Source: Enoplolaimus lenunculus | Taxonomy: Eukaryota; Nematoda; Enoplea; Enoplida; Thoracostomopsidae | Direction: 5' to 3' | DNA length: 64,000 nucleotides | NCBI GenBank assembly: GCA_030248215.1 | Contig: JASANG010003494.1 | Span: 1 to 64,000 of the forward strand | Shown: positions 59,501 through 61,551 of the stretch, in pieces | Position numbering within the stretch: the first letter of the stretch is position 1 | How the letters are laid out: each line of letters begins with the position of its first letter | The notes under the pieces: generated by a model | What the model was told of the DNA's origin: nothing | The model's input: the letters and a program-made list of their open reading frames with translations, nothing else | The model's database searches: none | Translations under genes and position numbers: made by a program

Positions 59501-59829
59501 CAGAAGTAACTCAGCAACCGTCAAGTAATATCAACAACCATTCAAAATTAACCACCAGCCATGCCTCGAACGACAACAACCAATCAGAATCGAAATTATG
59601 CAATCCAACTACAAATGAAACAACCAACCAATCAGAATCGAACACCCGTCACAGTGTGAATGAAATCAACGAATCAGAATCATGCATGACATTGATTGTT
59701 GGACAACCAAGTCGAGTTCAAGTTGCCACTTATAACAGCGTCATATCAGTGACATCGTCAGCTGCTGTTCCTAACGTAACTTTGGCCGGACAGAGCACAC
59801 CAAAAACCGGTTTGGACCACTCACCGTAG
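9441..59829 (+). CDS. PP2C-like domain protein (CG9801-like), 17-exon gene
   Basis: Coding exons: 9441-9467, 10675-10808, 11991-12123, 13998-14118, 38231-38455, 40198-40382, 41268-41328, 42289-42429, 43668-43897, 44551-44608, 46009-46121, 46674-46858, 47220-47440, 48427-48566, 49122-49347, 52243-52352 and 56455-59829. All use GT/AG, the phases agree at every junction, and they total 1,894 codons plus a stop. Residues about 214-419 form a PP2C-like domain. The motifs are ADGVNWG (235-241), in place of the usual DGHGG; CNVGDS (321-326), the GDS motif; and TSDGVSDN (389-396), the late metal-binding DG motif. Residues 477-612 include [26 protein letters not shown] and [10 protein letters not shown]. 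Residues 771-1894 are one large disordered exon. The family is known from insects as a PP2C-like protein of unclear substrate; an active or pseudo-phosphatase cannot be decided here. Exons 10 and 15 are the least certain. Confidence 0.88.
10280..10628. mobile_element. CTCTCTAAAA-ended MITE rich in TTAAGTTTAA, copy 1
   Basis: Starts TACTCTCTAAAA and ends TTTTAGAGAGTA; the TA at each end may be the target duplication. The interior is dense in AAACTTAA and TTTAAG motifs. The same element lies reversed at 62675-63018. It ends about 46 bases before exon 2. Confidence 0.8.
10675..10808 (+). CDS. Exon 2 of PP2C-like gene
   Basis: The acceptor is TATATTTCAG. The exon reads [20 protein letters not shown] and continues through an acidic, Ser-rich stretch to SLYLKK. 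The chosen donor AA|GTTAGA gives phase 2, as exon 3 requires. A weaker in-phase donor 28 bases earlier (AC|GTCC) would shorten the product. Confidence 0.75.
11474..11932. mobile_element. GTGACCCGAATAA-ended element, copy 1
   Basis: The left end AGTGACCCGAATAAAGGGGG and right end CTCTTATTAGGGTCACTACAGTAC are inverted. The right part includes GAGAGGCCAAATAAATATCA. The same family occurs at 16349-17213, as a short insert at about 31593-31652, and in part at 4140-4262. Confidence 0.7.
11991..12123 (+). CDS. Exon 3 of PP2C-like gene
   Basis: The acceptor is TTGATTCAG and the donor CAG|GTGAGT. It encodes a stretch containing [20 protein letters not shown] and DDVFASYSG, conserved-looking sequence upstream of the phosphatase domain. 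It spans phase 2 to phase 0 (133 bases). Confidence 0.85.
12912..13315. mobile_element. GGCGGAGGTACGG-ended MITE, copy 1
   Basis: Starts GGCGGAGGTACGGAATCTGG and ends with an inverted TCCGTATTCAGTACATCCGCC. About 400 bases, with two inverted internal blocks ending GGTTCAAAAGTTATGGCCCT and its complement. Other copies lie at 36065-36468 and 50428-50840. Confidence 0.8.
13520..13691. mobile_element. hAT-type MITE (CAGTGGCGGATCC), copy 1
   Basis: Starts CAGTGGCGGATCCAGG and ends ATAGATCCGCCATTG. The identical octamer CGGATTCT flanks it at 13512-13519 and 13692-13699. The CAGTGG-type end plus an 8-bp duplication is the standard hAT-superfamily signature. About 172 bases, no coding. Confidence 0.92.
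13998..14118 (+). CDS. Exon 4 of PP2C-like gene
   Basis: The acceptor is CTGTTTTAG and the donor GCAG|GTAAAC. It encodes [20 protein letters not shown] and an acidic continuation ending CATSTPA. It spans phase 0 to 1. The following intron is 24,112 bases, by far the longest in the gene. Confidence 0.85.
14391..14528. mobile_element. GTAGCC-family hAT-like MITE
   Basis: Well-preserved copy: starts GGCCCGTAGCCAGCTCACC and ends CCCCCTGGCTACGAGCC. The interior has AAAATTTTC and AAAATTTTTCCAGGGG blocks. A 7-base CCTAAAC motif on both sides may be the remains of the target duplication. Confidence 0.85.
16017..16345. repeat. 165-bp tandem duplication
   Basis: The segment beginning TACTAAAGATTTCCGTGCAG at about 16019 recurs at about 16184. 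The copies share GAGGAGCAATTATGAGT, CTATCTTTGGGGCCC, TGAAGGGCAAATAGAA and AACGTTTCAC. It abuts the GTGACCCGAATAA-ended element. Confidence 0.75.
16349..17213. mobile_element. GTGACCCGAATAA-ended element, copy 2, with hAT MITE inserted
   Basis: Left end TAGTGACCCGAATAAGAG and right end CTCTTATTCGGGTCATTACAGTA are inverted. The hAT-type MITE at 16795-16969 has inserted into it, with its own target duplication, so this element is the older of the two. A related internal end (CTCTTTTTCAGGTCATTGCAGTA) at about 17150 suggests a compound structure. Confidence 0.65.
16795..16969. mobile_element. hAT-type MITE (CAGTGGCGGATCC), copy 2
   Basis: Same family as 13520-13691 but reversed. Ends CAATGGCGGATCCATGG and CCTGGATCCGCCACTG. 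The octamer TGAGAGAG flanks it at 16787-16794 and 16970-16977. Confidence 0.92.
18071..18267. mobile_element. TTAGGC-bearing MITE
   Basis: Left end GACCATTGTAAAGAACAGGG and right end CCTGATCTTTACATGAGC are inverted. Flanking octamers GTGACTTT and GTGACTTA differ at one base. The interior is CCTAAGCCTAAACCTAAG-like on both sides of GAGCATATTC. Confidence 0.88.
18364..18524. mobile_element. GTAGCC-family hAT-like MITE with perfect 8-bp duplication
   Basis: The element reads CGAGTACGTAGCCAAGG to GAGCTGGCTACGGGTCTG. The octamer CTTCAAAT is repeated at 18356-18363 and 18525-18532. This establishes the family's target-site length. Confidence 0.9.
20100..22400 (+). pseudogene. Decayed transposase copies A and B (LDIWH family)
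   Basis: Fragments of one transposase family lie in two partial copies (about 20125-20710 and 21727-22380). Recognisable conserved segments are [14 protein letters not shown] and [12 protein letters not shown] followed by IFEW, then ARHCKRQTR and LYTVCDCST. In multicopy animal transposases known to me the matching order is a catalytic-type D, then [36 protein letters not shown] and YRCARGSTSLE. Both copies are broken in several places, and tRNA-like repeats sit between them. Confidence 0.65.
20905..21420 (-). repeat. Two tandem tRNA-like repeat units
   Basis: Each unit, read on the minus strand, has about 180 bases of shared flank including a CGGTATATAGAGCC or equivalent block, then a tRNA-like segment (20928-20995 and 21181-21249). 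The A-box-like sequences are TAGCTCAGGGG and TAGCTCAGTGG; the B-box-like sequences are GGGTTCAATTTCC and GGGTTGGATTCGC. The anticodon stems pair poorly, so these look like tRNA pseudogenes or a tRNA-derived SINE duplicated in tandem, not working tRNA genes. Confidence 0.65.
22534..22710. mobile_element. GTAGCC-family hAT-like MITE
   Basis: Starts GGCTCGTAGCCAGCGC and ends ATGGCTACAGGCC. A diverged T-MITE follows at about 22725-22881. The same pair, in the same order and spacing, is found at 28034-28380, part of a larger duplicated segment. Confidence 0.75.
24130..24490. repeat. 113-bp tandem repeat upstream of transposase copy C
   Basis: Three units of about 113 bases share CCATTTTGAAAGACATTTA, AACAAGCGTTGAGCAAAACG and TATATTTCATTTCTGGG, with GGCCAAAA motifs. 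They lie directly before the ATG-containing start of transposase copy C and may be subterminal repeats of that element. Confidence 0.75.
24571..27300 (+). pseudogene. Decayed transposase copy C, most complete (LDIWH family)
   Basis: Starts near an ATG reading [20 protein letters not shown] (a basic N-terminus). The following conserved-order segments can be recognised: LIDSTKKY (about 25330), LDIWH (about 25625), [12 protein letters not shown] (25697), [12 protein letters not shown] (25830), [13 protein letters not shown] (25910), [18 protein letters not shown] (25990), a [24 protein letters not shown] stretch (26080), VKRCFITGG (26630) and [20 protein letters not shown] (26770). This order matches multicopy transposase-like proteins of fish and other animals. 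I infer a DDE-type DNA transposon. It is broken in several places; no intact frame spans it. Confidence 0.72.
27640..28625. repeat. Duplicate of the 22.4-23.1 kb segment
   Basis: The order T-MITE, GTAGCC MITE (28034-28192), T-MITE, then an AATACGTGTTTATATG block and a GGGCAAAA block ending TGGCGAAGAATGTTC parallels 22410-23110 closely. The two therefore descend from one ancestral segment that already held the MITEs, later copied with the neighbouring transposase. Confidence 0.7.
28790..30980 (+). pseudogene. Decayed transposase copy D (LDIWH family)
   Basis: 28830-29000 parallels the C-terminal end of copy C (27110-27260). 29740-30650 contains [16 protein letters not shown] (about 30035), [32 protein letters not shown] and [10 protein letters not shown]. 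The C-terminal piece thus comes before the N-terminal piece, as expected if copies were once head to tail. It is broken in several places. Confidence 0.68.
31043..31728. repeat. 16-bp tandem array, left arm of foldback-like element
   Basis: About 39 imperfect units of GGACAAAAGGCCGTCC in the forward orientation, interrupted near 31593-31652 by a short piece of the GTGACCCGAATAA-ended family. All reading frames through it are open by virtue of the repeat and are not genes. The same unit appears inverted at 33741-34265. Confidence 0.9.
32585..32811. repeat. Inner inverted repeat, left copy
   Basis: This 227-base segment (starting ACTAGGTAAAAGTGCCCC) is repeated in reverse complement at 33287-33513 with high identity. 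The loop between is about 475 bases of AT-rich DNA with no coding potential. Confidence 0.9.
33287..33513. repeat. Inner inverted repeat, right copy
   Basis: Reverse complement of 32585-32811, with only scattered differences seen by eye. With the outer 16-bp arrays it makes a nested inverted structure about 3.2 kb long. Confidence 0.9.
33741..34265. repeat. 16-bp tandem array, right arm of foldback-like element
   Basis: About 33 imperfect units of GGCCTTTTGTCCAGAC, which is the reverse complement of the left-arm unit. Open frames here on both strands are products of the repeat. Confidence 0.9.
34450..34730. repeat. AAGTAAAAC-rich element, probable MITE
   Basis: Dense in TTAAGTAAAAC and TTTTACTTA-like motifs on both strands, with CTCTGTAAAACACTC at the left. 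Ends could not be fixed. A related-looking TAAGTACTTAAG element lies at 42723-43092. Confidence 0.45.
34803..35000. repeat. 125-bp tandem repeat, TTATCCTATATT family
   Basis: Two units (ACATTTATCCTATATTTTGG and CTTTTATCCTATATTTCC) each continue into AATACGTATTAAAAGCG and CGGCTTTAATTATG-like DNA. A third dispersed copy is at about 19190-19255. Confidence 0.65.
35413..35512 (-). ncRNA. U6 spliceosomal RNA, antisense in intron 4
   Basis: On the minus strand the sequence has a perfect 5' stem-loop (GTCCTTCGGGAC), then ATACTAAAATTGGAACGATA, the invariant ACAGAGA box, AGATTAGCATGGCCCCTGCG, AAGGATGACACGCAAATTCG and TGAAGCGTTTCC, ending AAATTTT like nematode U6. U6 pairs with the 5' splice site and U2 in the spliceosome. 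About 40 bases upstream is an ATGCAAAT octamer, but no well-placed TATA box was seen, and T insertion in GTTTCC departs from the usual GTTCC. It could be a working gene or a recent pseudogene. Confidence 0.9.
36065..36468. mobile_element. GGCGGAGGTACGG-ended MITE, copy 2
   Basis: Starts GGCGGAGGTACGGATTATGG and ends CAGATTCCGTACGTCCGCC. Flanking octamers GCGCTAGA (36057-36064) and GCGCTAAA (36469-36476) differ at one base, so the family makes 8-bp duplications. Confidence 0.88.
36918..37055. repeat. 30-bp minisatellite (CTACTATTCACACG)
   Basis: Four and a half units of about 30 bases built on TTTCCCACGACTACTATTCA and CACGCATACAC. The unit length is a multiple of three, so the plus-strand frame through it stays open by chance. 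Confidence 0.85.
37590..37745. mobile_element. GTAGCC-family hAT-like MITE
   Basis: Starts GGCCCGTAGCCAGCTCATC, has the family interior (TTTTTTCAGGAGGG, TTTTCAATAACTTACAAGC) and a decayed right end CCCCCTGGCAATCTGCCC. Confidence 0.8.
37892..38087. mobile_element. GGASCAGCC-family MITE
   Basis: Left end CAGGACCGGAGCAGCC and right end TGTCTGCTCCGGCATTG are inverted. The interior has GGGGCCCC, AACCAGTTGAAACAAAAACC and CTTCGCTCGCAAG. It lies about 140 bases before exon 5. Confidence 0.7.
38231..38455 (+). CDS. Exon 5 of PP2C-like gene
   Basis: The acceptor is TTATTTTAG. It encodes [20 protein letters not shown], then [20 protein letters not shown] and a stretch ending in [13 protein letters not shown]. 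It is highly acidic and immediately N-terminal to the phosphatase domain. Both ends are phase 1 (225 bases). The donor is G|GTATTT. Confidence 0.9.
38487..38815. repeat. 41-bp minisatellite just inside intron 5
   Basis: Eight units of about 41 bases: TTTCAGAATTTAGGAATTAA, TTTATCCAATCGCAAAAAC and a variable GG or TGG. It starts about 30 bases after the donor of exon 5. Each unit contains TTTCAG, the same motif used for true acceptors in this gene. Confidence 0.9.
39617..39814. mobile_element. TTAGGC-bearing MITE
   Basis: Left end GCCAATGTATAGAACAGG and right end CCTGATGTTTACATGGGCC are inverted. The interior has CCTAAAGCCTAAACG-like hexamers. GAAATTGT and GAAACTTT flanks are a possible worn target duplication. 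Confidence 0.82.
40198..40382 (+). CDS. Exon 6, start of PP2C-like domain
   Basis: The acceptor is TTGTTTCAG and the donor CTG|GTAAGC. It starts [20 protein letters not shown] and carries [20 protein letters not shown], the family's counterpart of the PP2C DGHGG metal-binding loop with Asp-236 retained. It spans phase 1 to 0. Confidence 0.93.
41268..41328 (+). CDS. Exon 7, 61-base microexon of PP2C-like domain
   Basis: Encodes [20 protein letters not shown], a helix-like segment. It is bounded by TTATTTTAG and the donor G|GTAACC. It was found because exons 6 and 8 do not join in phase without it; inserting it restores phase 0 to 1 and gives a sensible domain sequence. Confidence 0.88.
41375..41612. 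mobile_element. TTAGGC-bearing MITE with long hexamer run, 46 bases after exon 7
   Basis: Left end GGTCCCATGTATGGAACAGG and right end CCTGTTCTATACATTGGC are inverted. CATTAACT flanks both sides (41367-41374 and 41613-41620). Inside, GGCTTA hexamers run almost unbroken at about 41511-41570. Confidence 0.92.
41867..42276. mobile_element. Two partial TTAGGC-bearing MITEs abutting exon 8
   Basis: The first copy starts GGCCCATGTATAGAACAGGG and runs to about 42015 without its right end. A second copy, lacking its left end, runs from about 42138 to 42276, ending CCTGTTCTATACATTGGC. The latter ends 12 bases before exon 8, so the acceptor's pyrimidine tract (TGCGTTTCAG) is all that lies between. Confidence 0.8.
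42289..42429 (+). CDS. Exon 8, GDS motif of PP2C-like domain
   Basis: The acceptor is TGCGTTTCAG. It encodes [20 protein letters not shown], then [20 protein letters not shown] and [10 protein letters not shown] at residues 324-326 is the classic PP2C core motif. The donor G|GTAAAG lies only five bases before a transposon target duplication. A TTAGGC MITE ends about 12 bases before the acceptor side of the exon. Confidence 0.93.
42443..42614. mobile_element. GTAGCC-family hAT-like MITE beside exon 8 donor
   Basis: Ends TCGGGCCCGTAGCCAAGG and GAGCTGGCTACGGGCCT. GGGTTCAG is duplicated at 42435-42442 and 42615-42622. The intron begins at 42430, so the target octamer is intron positions +6 to +13. 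Confidence 0.92.
42723..43092. mobile_element. GGGTTTCAGAAA-ended MITE
   Basis: Starts GGGTTTCAGAAACGC and ends ATTTCAGAAACCC. The outer parts are rich in TTAAGTAC and GTACTTAAG; the middle is AT-rich. Confidence 0.7.
43138..43408. mobile_element. TTAGGC-bearing MITE
   Basis: Left end GGCCAATGTACACAACACGG and right end CCTGTCCTATACATTGGCC are inverted. Flanks GAAAAGTT and GAAAAGTA differ at one base. Several blocks of CCTAAGCCTAAGCGTAAG separated by ATAATCATATTC show internal duplication, which makes this copy longer than average. Confidence 0.9.
43668..43897 (+). CDS. Exon 9, C-terminal PP2C-like motif
   Basis: The acceptor is ACGTTTCAG and the donor CTT|GTTAGT. It encodes an [20 protein letters not shown] stretch and [18 protein letters not shown], which matches the PP2C ASDG-x-x-D metal-binding motif (Asp-391 and Asp-395). 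It spans phase 1 to 0. Confidence 0.93.
43936..44048. mobile_element. GTAGCC-family MITE, left end missing
   Basis: The family interior (CCTAGGAAATTTTCAACCTT, CCTTGTATGCC) and right end (GAGCTGGCTACGGG) are present. It lies about 38 bases after the donor of exon 9. Confidence 0.7.
44551..44608 (+). CDS. Exon 10, 58-base microexon (probable)
   Basis: Encodes [19 protein letters not shown] between acceptor AAATTTTAG and donor A|GTAATA. It is needed because exon 9 ends in phase 0 and exon 11 opens after phase 1. It is the only short open segment in the intron that fits, but its sequence is not distinctive, so it is less certain than its neighbours. Confidence 0.6.
44880..45085. mobile_element. 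TATCACCAGTT-ended MITE
   Basis: Left GTGTGCAGCACCGATTACCA and right AACTGGGGATAGGTGCTATA are inverted. Copies at about 14700-14895 (better ends, GTGTGTAGCACCTATCACCA) and 52929-53160 show the same arrangement including CTTTCGAACCA. Confidence 0.6.
45361..46003. repeat. 34-bp AT-rich minisatellite in intron 10
   Basis: About 19 units of 34 bases built from AAATTTTTAAAATTTAATG and AAATGTTCATTCATG. Units at the left are more varied (CATTAAATTTTT forms) and units at the right nearly identical, suggesting recent expansion toward exon 11. The last unit changes to CATGAAATTTTTCAG and becomes the splice acceptor. Confidence 0.93.
46009..46121 (+). CDS. Exon 11 of PP2C-like gene
   Basis: Encodes [20 protein letters not shown] followed by [17 protein letters not shown]. 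The acceptor TTTTTCAG is the end of the last unit of a 34-bp minisatellite that fills the preceding intron. The donor is GAG|GTAAAC. It spans phase 1 to 0. Confidence 0.8.
46438..46600. mobile_element. GTAGCC-family hAT-like MITE in intron 11
   Basis: Ends CAGACCCGTAGCTAG and CCGGCTGGCTACGAGCCC. Flanks ACTCATTA and ACTCATAA differ at one base. It fills about 160 of the 552 bases of the intron. Confidence 0.85.
46674..46858 (+). CDS. Exon 12 of PP2C-like gene
   Basis: The acceptor is CTTTTCAG. It encodes [20 protein letters not shown] and [12 protein letters not shown], then a stretch ending in [16 protein letters not shown]. The donor GT|GTAAGC gives phase 2; with exon 13 this reads [11 protein letters not shown] across the junction. 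Confidence 0.9.
47220..47440 (+). CDS. Exon 13 of PP2C-like gene
   Basis: The acceptor is TGTTTTCAG. It encodes [20 protein letters not shown], an Arg-rich helix ([20 protein letters not shown]) and [20 protein letters not shown]. The basic helix followed by LPGKLDH looks like the most conserved part outside the phosphatase domain. The donor is G|GTATGT. Confidence 0.9.
47777..47938. mobile_element. GTAGCC-family hAT-like MITE in intron 13
   Basis: Starts GGCCCGTAACCAGCTCAC and ends CTTGGCTACGGGTCC, with the usual TTTTTAATGACTTGCAAGC interior. A left-end fragment of the family is also seen at about 48937-48975. Confidence 0.8.
48427..48566 (+). CDS. Exon 14 of PP2C-like gene
   Basis: The acceptor is TTATTTCAG and the donor ACG|GTTTGT. 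It encodes [20 protein letters not shown] and [20 protein letters not shown], ending TEIAET. It spans phase 1 to 0. No domain is known for it. Confidence 0.8.
49122..49347 (+). CDS. Exon 15 of PP2C-like gene (5' boundary uncertain)
   Basis: Encodes a Pro/Arg-rich start ([20 protein letters not shown]), then [15 protein letters not shown] and [10 protein letters not shown]. The donor G|GTAAGC is strong and joins exon 16 in phase to give SSGGYSSDSG. The acceptor AACTCCAG at 49121 is not the usual T-rich type; an in-frame stop lies 22 bases upstream, so a much earlier start is excluded. Confidence 0.7.
49583..49905. repeat. 24-bp GC-rich minisatellite in intron 15
   Basis: About 13 nearly identical units of CTCGAGTTGCGAGCACTCG plus TGCAG. 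Two units carry GTAGCG in place of GTTGCG. The 24-base period keeps frames open on both strands (Ser-Ser-Cys-Glu-His on plus, Leu-Glu-Leu-His-Glu-Cys on minus), but nothing else supports a gene. It starts 235 bases after the exon 15 donor. Confidence 0.93.
50428..50840. mobile_element. GGCGGAGGTACGG-ended MITE, copy 3
   Basis: Starts GGCGGAGGTGCGGAATATA and ends CCAGATTTCGTACCACCGCC. Internal GGTTCAACAGTTATGGCCCT and TCGAGGGCCATAACTTCTGA are inverted, as in the other copies. Confidence 0.8.
51185..51660. repeat. About 156-bp tandem repeat, three units, TTAGG-rich
   Basis: Units begin GGATTAGGATTAGGTTTA near 51200, 51354 and 51510. Each carries CTTAGGTCAGTAAGGAT-like DNA, AAACGATAAACAGTAACGTA, GACTTCTGCCTTCTATCAG and a GTGGGATCAATAAATGAG-like end. 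The hexamer stretch resembles the inside of T-MITEs. Confidence 0.8.
52243..52352 (+). CDS. Exon 16 of PP2C-like gene
   Basis: The acceptor is CATATTACAG and the donor CTA|GTACGT. It encodes [20 protein letters not shown] and [16 protein letters not shown]. It spans phase 1 to 0 and is followed by a 4.1-kb intron made mostly of repeats. Confidence 0.8.
52385..52553. mobile_element. TTAGGC-bearing MITE after exon 16
   Basis: Left end GCTCTTTTACAGATCAGGGG and right end CATGTTCTATATATATTGGC. It begins about 33 bases after the donor of exon 16. Confidence 0.75.
52608..54134. mobile_element. Chain of GAGTGTGCAAC-family MITEs
   Basis: Copies at about 52608-52927, 53190-53510, 53511-53800 and 53803-54134. 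The last three are directly adjacent, joined through TTTCAC or TATCAC. Each has inverted ends with CAAGAGTGTGCAACTGGGTA and GTACCCGGCACGCGTTGC-like blocks around a G- or C-run centre. The first and second copies flank a TATCACCAGTT-ended MITE (52929-53160). Confidence 0.78.
54238..55294. repeat. 30-bp satellite in intron 16
   Basis: About 35 units of TAAGTTTGTTAAGTAGTTTA then TTTAAATTTT. Two unit variants (ending TTTTAAG or TTTTTAG) alternate in blocks. A few units near 54545-54590 and 54850 are scrambled or shortened. Confidence 0.95.
55655..55975. repeat. 46-bp minisatellite (CGACAATTCGTCGCC)
   Basis: About seven units containing GACAACTTTTAATCCAAAAT, TTCATCGACTCGACAATTCG and TCGCC. An inverted GGGCGACAAGTTGTCGGACG follows at 56057, and similar motifs occur at 44310-44500, so the array probably grew from the end of a dispersed element. 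Confidence 0.85.
56455..59829 (+). CDS. Exon 17, large last exon with low-complexity tail
   Basis: A 3,375-base exon opening [10 protein letters not shown] after acceptor TTTTTAAG and ending at the TAG at 59827. It covers residues 771-1894. It is Ser/Thr/Glu/Gln-rich and largely disordered in character, with no recognised domain. Residues 1680-1715 are a poly-Gln run broken by His, coded by mixed CAG and CAA codons with CAC for the His block. From about 1730 to 1850 a loose NQSES repeat recurs roughly every 15-20 residues. The length without a stop, in a genome where random frames are short, strongly supports coding. Confidence 0.93.
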   Translation, partial: QTLANQYAAPVDDNLSVDVKQNQPIAVQPSEPIPAPSSVVQDQGTVEIKDETLKLFKSSNFQIQKPPATDHAAHQVRSRNISVPKLLAFVSKHVHLSPEQLPRWSFNPVDDNILISRKILVSSQSNYSHHRPVNSEFDSTQTSLQQIGIENQLNSGVSEEGNGNPSEDRICESQPRLQQDKQDLEADLDEPEFKLGSIALEPKLTSADQQTANNATHEIEGSYVTEQTTSFIDQSCTEGAIESHIRDLEDRQNPPNSSFPEDIRNKNTTTLQSETFQSIGELSETVYKDPNELALLSHCTNPSLTASPEKNTQEPLAISPSPSLSEHQATSPVFYQTLRYVQPLHPPDSLSQEPQLFPQTDLRLRLAASDVYATSNCKGRSRQATVLAQTSDHRPYTTVVPLNRVSLDCEVRPVDPCNHTVTIHLVDWELCYHKTEIFVSSIHKDARDLGGEYEASQKPEVSRPATEYILEASSVTKQRETLSKTTITNSGSHKDKTDSCVEVSVGQEETVPNREADFDGPSSAVKETHDQEPKTEEKIETAEVEVSLTRPHSLYDNLVELERSVKTKKGEEDTAGIRNPSKLIATAETVVFRNPESVHVRQLIASGSTSSPMLNKRLQRGPERSSRLSQKLDADRADPSVNLRPLSDGYNLSTARQSYVRSSLSEKVRRRLTNWTALTSGATPGQTPSTGKPADSRSIADCAECSQIDNSNLCVASKRENSSLPERIAQLFWVTSRKRIPDPRRGSGSYHRHTVGVELPSTTSHGIRERKRSDPRLNFGVSGKTGSTEEQSKSGQTFVGAKPTDNSANSETWSNTRTKMTRQHKPNVECSKSHWYVEMVNSSNDELCSKRPRTPDSSKSAPGCQDIIGRSALSEESKTDNCIPTALKKSPVLTQRRKKRQIRIEKQHMQQQQQQQQQQQQQQQQQQHEQQQQQQHHHHHHQQQQKVTNLSHSSNEMNQSESTSQISTKISTPSESTTACPLNETSQSESTNQPANEVSNQSKLTTKSSWNPINQSEVTQQPSSNINNHSKLTTSHASNDNNQSESKLCNPTTNETTNQSESNTRHSVNEINESESCMTLIVGQPSRVQVATYNSVISVTSSAAVPNVTLAGQSTPKTGLDHSP

Positions 59830-59989
59830 AGTAATTATTTCTATTAGATTTGGGCGAGTTTTACCGTAGATTTTTATTGGATGATCTTTATGGCTGAATG
59901 CTGCTGAATTCTCGTTAACCGTCGAGAATACTAACTTTGAGTGATTTTGTGTCAAAATGAGTGCAGAATATTATAATCTTTAACAGTGT

Positions 59990-60186
59990 GGCCGATGTAA
60001 AGAACAAGGGCGGAACAGTGTTATAAACATATTTCTAAGCCTAAGCCTAAGTATTAAAGAATGAGCATATTCCTAAGCCTAAGCCAAAGCTTAAGCCTAA
60101 AGCAGAGCAATAAATAGTCTAAAGCTTAAGCTTACTCTTTTCTAGTCCCACCGAAAAACGGTCTGTCCCTAATGTTTACATGGGCC
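59990..60186. mobile_element. TTAGGC-bearing MITE between the two genes
   Basis: Left end GGCCGATGTAAAGAACAAGG and right end AATGTTTACATGGGCC are inverted. It contains AATAAA at 60109-60114, the first canonical poly(A) signal after the stop of the PP2C-like gene. Only unremarkable DNA follows to about 60400, with a stray T-MITE right end at about 60405-60446. Confidence 0.85.
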
Positions 60187-60486
60187 AATAGTTTAAAGAA
60201 CAAAATGGTTTCCTTTTAAATGTTGTTTACTAGGATAAATTAGAAAAATAGACGCCTTAAACGTCACAAATAACAGCAAATTTATGATGCATTACGCGGT
60301 GAGTACAGCGCAACCCTAAGACAGTTTATAGCATCTAAATAAGATTTACGAAACCTTGTAACACAAATAACATTTTCGAAGTTTACAAAGTGGTTTCAGT
60401 GTTTGCTTATGCTAACTACTGTTACGGTCCTGTTCTATACATTGGCACTTTTAGCTTGAATTACATTAAACGCAGAACAATATATA

Positions 60487-60492
60487 TTTATT
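60487..60492 (-). terminator. Poly(A) signal of minus-strand gene
   Basis: TTTATT on the plus strand reads AATAAA on the minus strand, about 157 bases after the stop at 60649. This is a normal 3' UTR length for a small invertebrate gene. Confidence 0.5.
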
Positions 60493-60648
60493 GTGAACAA
60501 TATTTTTACTTGTATTGCCGTGTATTGTATCAATTGTAGATCGCAGAAAGATGTGTAGAATTGTTGAAATAAAGAAAAAAGCATGCAGAATAATCGAAAA
60601 TTTTGACGGGAAAGGTACCAGGAACTAAAGGCCGAGGCACCTGGCATC

Positions 60649-61489
60649 TCAAACACTCTCAACGAGTCCTCTTGAAAAACTGCGCCGAATACTGCATTTA
60701 TCAATACTTCTACTCTCGCTATTTTCATTTTCAACCAGGAAATTTGACTTAATGTTATTTCGTTCCATTGAAATTTCTGGTACGACACCATTTAAATCAT
60801 TTTCGCGTTCCAAAATAGATGCATCAGCTAATAATGTCTCAGAACAACATTTCAATCGGTAGTTTTCGTCAAAACGTTGTTTCTGATTGGTTAATTTCCA
60901 CGAATCATCGTTGCGTGGATTTGGATTTGCAAACGCCATAGTATCAATTTTGCAATCGAACCTGGTTGGATAACGCTTGACGTCGTTTTGTTTTTGATTG
61001 GTTGCTTTCAGCAGTCCGTCTGCAGATTGATTCTCATTCACTAACGTCTTTAAATAATTTTTATAATCAAGTCTAATTGGACAGCACTTGACGTCTTCTC
61101 GCTTTTGATTAGCCCAGTCCAGTTTCTTGCACTGATTTTGATCGCAAGAATTACAGATACATCGAAGTGGACAATGCGCCTCTGTACAAGTTTCCCCATT
61201 CAAAAACAGCAACTTTTCTGCAGTTTTGCATTCTGCACACGATGCAAAAGTGCAATTTTGCGTTGGTGTAAGCGTGTCACTGGTCGCGGCATCAAAGTCA
61301 GAGTCAATATAATTGATTTCTGGTTCACAAAACGGTTGGTTTGGTTTGCCAAAATTTTGCTCGACCAAACAACCGGTGTCCCAAATGTGTTCCACGGGTT
61401 CACTTTCGGTTACGTCAAGCTCAGTCCAACGTGAAGTTGTCGGATCTTCGCTGCTGTCAAGGTCCACACAGGTTATTTCTGAGATTAAC
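60649..61489 (-). CDS. Unrecognised Cys-rich protein, last exon
   Basis: The acceptor TTTCTAG is at 61490-61491. The first base completes a Trp codon begun in the upstream exon, then LISEITCVDLDSS leads into 279 residues ending RGLVESV. Nine Cys lie in 61129-61254 in the order CX4CX2CX13CX4CX3CXCX2CX4C. The piece CAEC-K-x12-C-TEAH-CP has the same spacing as a zinc site of TAZ domains (CBP/p300 type), though a His expected before the third Cys is Asn. After it, three loose repeats start ANQKREDVK, TNQKQNDVK and TNQKQRFD. The rest is polar and probably disordered. Function unknown; a zinc-binding adaptor is a guess. Confidence 0.82.
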
Positions 61490-61551
61490 CTAGAAATTGG
61501 AAAGGATGGTCATAATGTAAATTATACATTTCATTTGCCAATAAGAGTTCC

